Origin: UMGS1766 sp963597355
GTDB taxonomy: Bacteria > Bacillota > Clostridia > Oscillospirales > Oscillospiraceae
NCBI GenBank assembly: GCA_963597355.1
Contig: CAVBPR010000029.1
Location: 1-9,500 of the forward strand
Reading direction: 5' to 3'
DNA length: 9,500 nucleotides
The notes below the pieces were generated by a model. That model was given only the letters and a program-made list of their open reading frames with translations. It ran no database searches and was not told the DNA's origin. Positions 7,535-9,500 of this stretch are shown piece by piece. Both the position numbers and the translations under genes were made by a program. The stretch's first letter is position 1. Each line of letters opens with the position of its first letter.

Positions 7535-9132
7535 TGGCAGGTTCGAGCAATCAGTTGGAAAATAGTATGTGGATGCGTACATGCAGGAATGCAATAATCT
7601 GGTTGACAATACTGCTGGTCGGTGTGGTGTTTCGCATCTATCGTTTTGGCATTGCTCCAGGAAATGGCGCAATGCACAAGGATGAGGCATATGCTGCATA
7701 TGAGGCATGGTCCATCTTAAATTATGGGATGGATTCACACGGGTATCATTTTCCGGTGTATCTGTCTGCATGGGATTCCGGAATGAATGCGATGGAATCC
7801 TATTTAATGATCCCATTTATTAAGCTATGGGGACTGAACAATGTGACGGCACGGCTACCGCAGGTGATTGTTGCGATTGTGTCTCTTCCAGCATTTTATC
7901 TGTTTGTTCGCAGGCTTATTAATAAAAAGGCAGCATACATTTCAATGGCTGTTTTGTCGGTTGTTCCATGGCATATTATGATGGCGCGGTGGGGGTTGGA
8001 ATCAAATCTTTTTCCGTCATTTTTCCTTTTTGGGCTAGTATGCTTGTTATACAGTGAGGATCATCCGCAATTATTGGTTGGCACAGGGGTATTGTGGGGA
8101 TTATCACTTTATTGCTACTCTGCAGCGTGGGTGATTATGCCATTTTTGGTGGCCTTTATTACAGGATATTTTATACGAGCGGGGAGAGTGAAATCTTGCG
8201 GATATCTTGTGGTTGGTGGTGTTATTTTGGCACTGTTGGCCTTTCCGCTGATTCTTTTCTTGCTGGTTAATATGGCAATTATCCCAGAAATTAAAACATC
8301 CTGCTTCTCTGTTCCAAGAATGTATTCGTTTCGTGGAAATGAGGTTTCACTTTCAAATATAAAAGCAAATTTGATTCGATTCCTTGATATTTTTACAACA
8401 CAGGAAAATGGAAGATTGAATGAGCAGATTCCGGAATACGGCATTTATTACAAGTTCTCCAACGTTTTCATTTTGCTGGGAATTGGAACGTCCATCTCTG
8501 CATTATTAGATCGGAAGAAAACTGAATCAAGAAAAGACGTACATATCATAATGTTAGTCTGGCTGAGTTGCGCAGTTGTTCTCGGGTTGCTTGTTGAAAT
8601 TAACTACGTAAGGATTAATGTTATTCATTATGTACTGGTTTTCTATTGCAGCTATGGAATTTTTATTATATATGAGCGATTCGGGAAGAATGTATTAGTG
8701 GCGACGGGCCTGGCGTATCTTTCAATGTCTTTACTGTTTTTCTCTGAGTATGTAGGAGATTACACGACAGATACAACGGATGTTCTGTGGGGGGGAGGTA
8801 CCAGAGAGGCACTCGCATTTATTGAGGATAAATTAGCCGATCAAATGTGTCATGTATATGATGTCACCCCATCACAGTTGTTCTATTATGAACAGATTCC
8901 GACAGATTATGTGTCCGGATTATTTGATAAAAGTGGAAGCAGGAGCGAGAGCGCAGCCTGGAAACAGATTGGACACTATGAATTTGAGAGCAATGTCTTG
9001 AATCAAATCGATGCAAAAGAGGTTTATCTTTACAGTAAGGATAATTGGAATGTGACCGAATTGTGTAAAGAAACAGGGATGATAACATTGGACTTTGACA
9101 GTATGCGTGTCTCTTACAATGCAGCTGACTAA
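7534..9132 (+). CDS. GT39/PMT-like polytopic glycosyltransferase, second copy (GT39b)
   Basis: A 532-residue GT-C membrane glycosyltransferase, intact, paralogous to GT39a. After the first membrane segment, HKDEAYAAYEAW supplies the D50-E51 pair; R107, PWHIMMARWGLESNL (145-159) and roughly ten to twelve membrane segments follow. A soluble C-terminal domain of about 110 residues begins near WGGGTREALAFIEDKL, a typical outer-face region following the last membrane segment in this family. Expected role: transfer of a polyprenyl-linked sugar to an extracytoplasmic acceptor, with the exact sugar unknown. The ATG at 7534 overlaps the preceding TGA as TGATG. An in-frame ATG at 7477 would add 19 polar residues, lacks a good binding site, and would force a 58-base overlap, so 7534 (or GTG 7531) is preferred. 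Identity with GT39a is strong in the N-terminal catalytic region and weak in the C-terminal domain, suggesting different acceptors or donors. Confidence 0.87.
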   Translation: MAGSSNQLENSMWMRTCRNAIIWLTILLVGVVFRIYRFGIAPGNGAMHKDEAYAAYEAWSILNYGMDSHGYHFPVYLSAWDSGMNAMESYLMIPFIKLWGLNNVTARLPQVIVAIVSLPAFYLFVRRLINKKAAYISMAVLSVVPWHIMMARWGLESNLFPSFFLFGLVCLLYSEDHPQLLVGTGVLWGLSLYCYSAAWVIMPFLVAFITGYFIRAGRVKSCGYLVVGGVILALLAFPLILFLLVNMAIIPEIKTSCFSVPRMYSFRGNEVSLSNIKANLIRFLDIFTTQENGRLNEQIPEYGIYYKFSNVFILLGIGTSISALLDRKKTESRKDVHIIMLVWLSCAVVLGLLVEINYVRINVIHYVLVFYCSYGIFIIYERFGKNVLVATGLAYLSMSLLFFSEYVGDYTTDTTDVLWGGGTREALAFIEDKLADQMCHVYDVTPSQLFYYEQIPTDYVSGLFDKSGSRSESAAWKQIGHYEFESNVLNQIDAKEVYLYSKDNWNVTELCKETGMITLDFDSMRVSYNAAD

Positions 9133-9170
9133 GCGGAGAAATTGTGGGGGAAAAATTAATCTTATGAATT

Positions 9171-9432
9171 ATGCAGATCAGACAAAAACTTGTCATCATC
9201 TGTATTACTGCATTTGTATTAATTCTAATGATGTTTTGGTGGGTACAAAAGGGATATAAGGCGGAAGGAAAGAATCTTTATATTATGGCTTACCTACTAT
9301 GGTTATATGTGGGTGTGTTTCTTATCTCCCATGCATAATAAATACGGTTTTCTCTATGAAATTCTGGCAATTGTCCTAGCTTTTATGATACCGAAAATGG
9401 CTATAAATACAAGAGAAGGGAAAATTGGATGA
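9171..9432 (+). pseudogene. Frameshifted C-terminal remnant of a GT-C-like membrane protein
   Basis: Two short overlapping frames make one coherent protein end if one base is removed near 9321-9330. The first frame (9171-9338, 55 codons) encodes a membrane segment, a charged linker and a second segment ending VGVFLIS. The next frame carries SPMHNKYGFLYEILAIV and runs to a TGA at 9430-9432. Joined, these give about 86 residues with FLI(S/P)MHNKYGFLYEIL, close to the MHERY motif region of GT-C mannosyltransferase-like proteins. The joined product aligns with residues 170-250 of the 6587 protein, including an FW after the first segment and an LLW before the motif. The N-terminal half is absent: only 38 bases separate it from the GT39b stop, and the ATG at 9171 has no properly spaced binding site. 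A single-base sequencing error could explain the frameshift but not the missing N-terminal half. Its stop overlaps the next start as ATGA. Confidence 0.6.
9415..9420 (+). promoter_or_regulatory. Ribosome binding site for the 9429 gene
   Basis: GAAGGG lies eight bases before the ATG at 9429, a strong and well-spaced site. It is the main support for a real gene beginning at the right edge. Confidence 0.7.
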
Positions 9433-9500
9433 AGACAGAAGATCAATCTAACACGAGTATGGGCAAGAATACAAAGAATGTGCTGTATAATGCTTCTATC
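9429..9500 (+). CDS. Start of a gene cut by the right edge, possibly an oligosaccharide flippase
   Basis: An ATG with a strong GAAGGG site opens a frame that stays open for 24 codons to the window edge. The start overlaps the preceding TGA as ATGA, in keeping with the other couplings in this run. The visible residues are polar and charged, then KNVLYNASI. A short polar leader followed by K.(F/V)LYN is common at the N-terminus of Wzx-type polysaccharide flippases, which would fit this locus, but 24 residues are too few to be sure. The rest of the gene lies to the right. Confidence 0.55.
   Translation, partial: MKTEDQSNTSMGKNTKNVLYNASI

Noticed and set aside
7463..7816. 117-codon open frame on the minus strand
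   Set aside because: Antisense to the conserved catalytic region of GT39b; composition rich in His, Pro and Cys is typical of a reverse-strand shadow.
9133..9170. Terminator or remaining N-terminal part of the decayed gene after GT39b
   Set aside because: No stem-loop with T-run, and no readable residue of the lost half; stops occur in the relevant frames.
8864..9199. 111-codon open frame on the minus strand
   Set aside because: Antisense to the GT39b tail domain; no homology or start signal supports it.

Overview
The window looks like part of a chromosomal cell-envelope glycosylation locus from a low-to-moderate GC Gram-positive, most likely a clostridial (Lachnospiraceae-like) bacterium. 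This is inferred from AT-leaning codon use, good AGAGG/GAAGGG-type ribosome binding sites, a YfhO-family protein, and a run of very hydrophobic multi-spanning proteins. Every supported gene lies on the + strand. Junctions are tight (ATGA and TGATG overlaps, a 35-base overlap, and short spacers of 27, 38 and 75 bases), so the whole stretch reads as one operon or part of one. Both ends are cut. No tRNA, rRNA, CRISPR array, insertion sequence or convincing terminator was seen.

Layout, left to right: (1) the 3' end of a multi-pass membrane protein with a PGNSVR motif (1-679). (2) A YfhO-type GT-C glycosyltransferase (676-3449) interrupted by a 46-base run of N; left and right parts are in different frames on paper. 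(3) A second GT-C-like membrane glycosyltransferase (3477-5021). (4) A GT39/PMT-like protein, here GT39a (5097-6621), interrupted by a 10-base run of N. (5) An eight-segment membrane protein (6587-7534) that resembles only the C-terminal half of GT-C mannosyltransferase-like proteins. (6) A second GT39/PMT-like protein, GT39b (7534-9132), clearly paralogous to GT39a. (7) A short, frameshifted remnant (9171-9432) homologous to the C-terminal half of item 5. (8) The first 24 codons of another gene (9429-9500), possibly an oligosaccharide flippase.

How they may work together (inference): GT-C enzymes use a polyprenyl-phosphate sugar on the outer face of the membrane. Several of them side by side suggest decoration of an exported polymer (teichoic-acid-like, capsular or other cell wall glycan) or of surface proteins with more than one sugar. 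The matching cytoplasmic GT2 enzyme that charges the lipid carrier, and a GtcA-type flippase, are not in the window and would be expected nearby.

The most useful observations concern structure. GT39a-partner and GT39b-remnant look like a duplicated two-gene unit whose second partner has decayed. The first N run is probably not a real gap: its flanks share GAAT, and collapsing that overlap restores an intact YfhO frame and motif. The second N run probably hides about 14 codons, more than its 10 bases allow.
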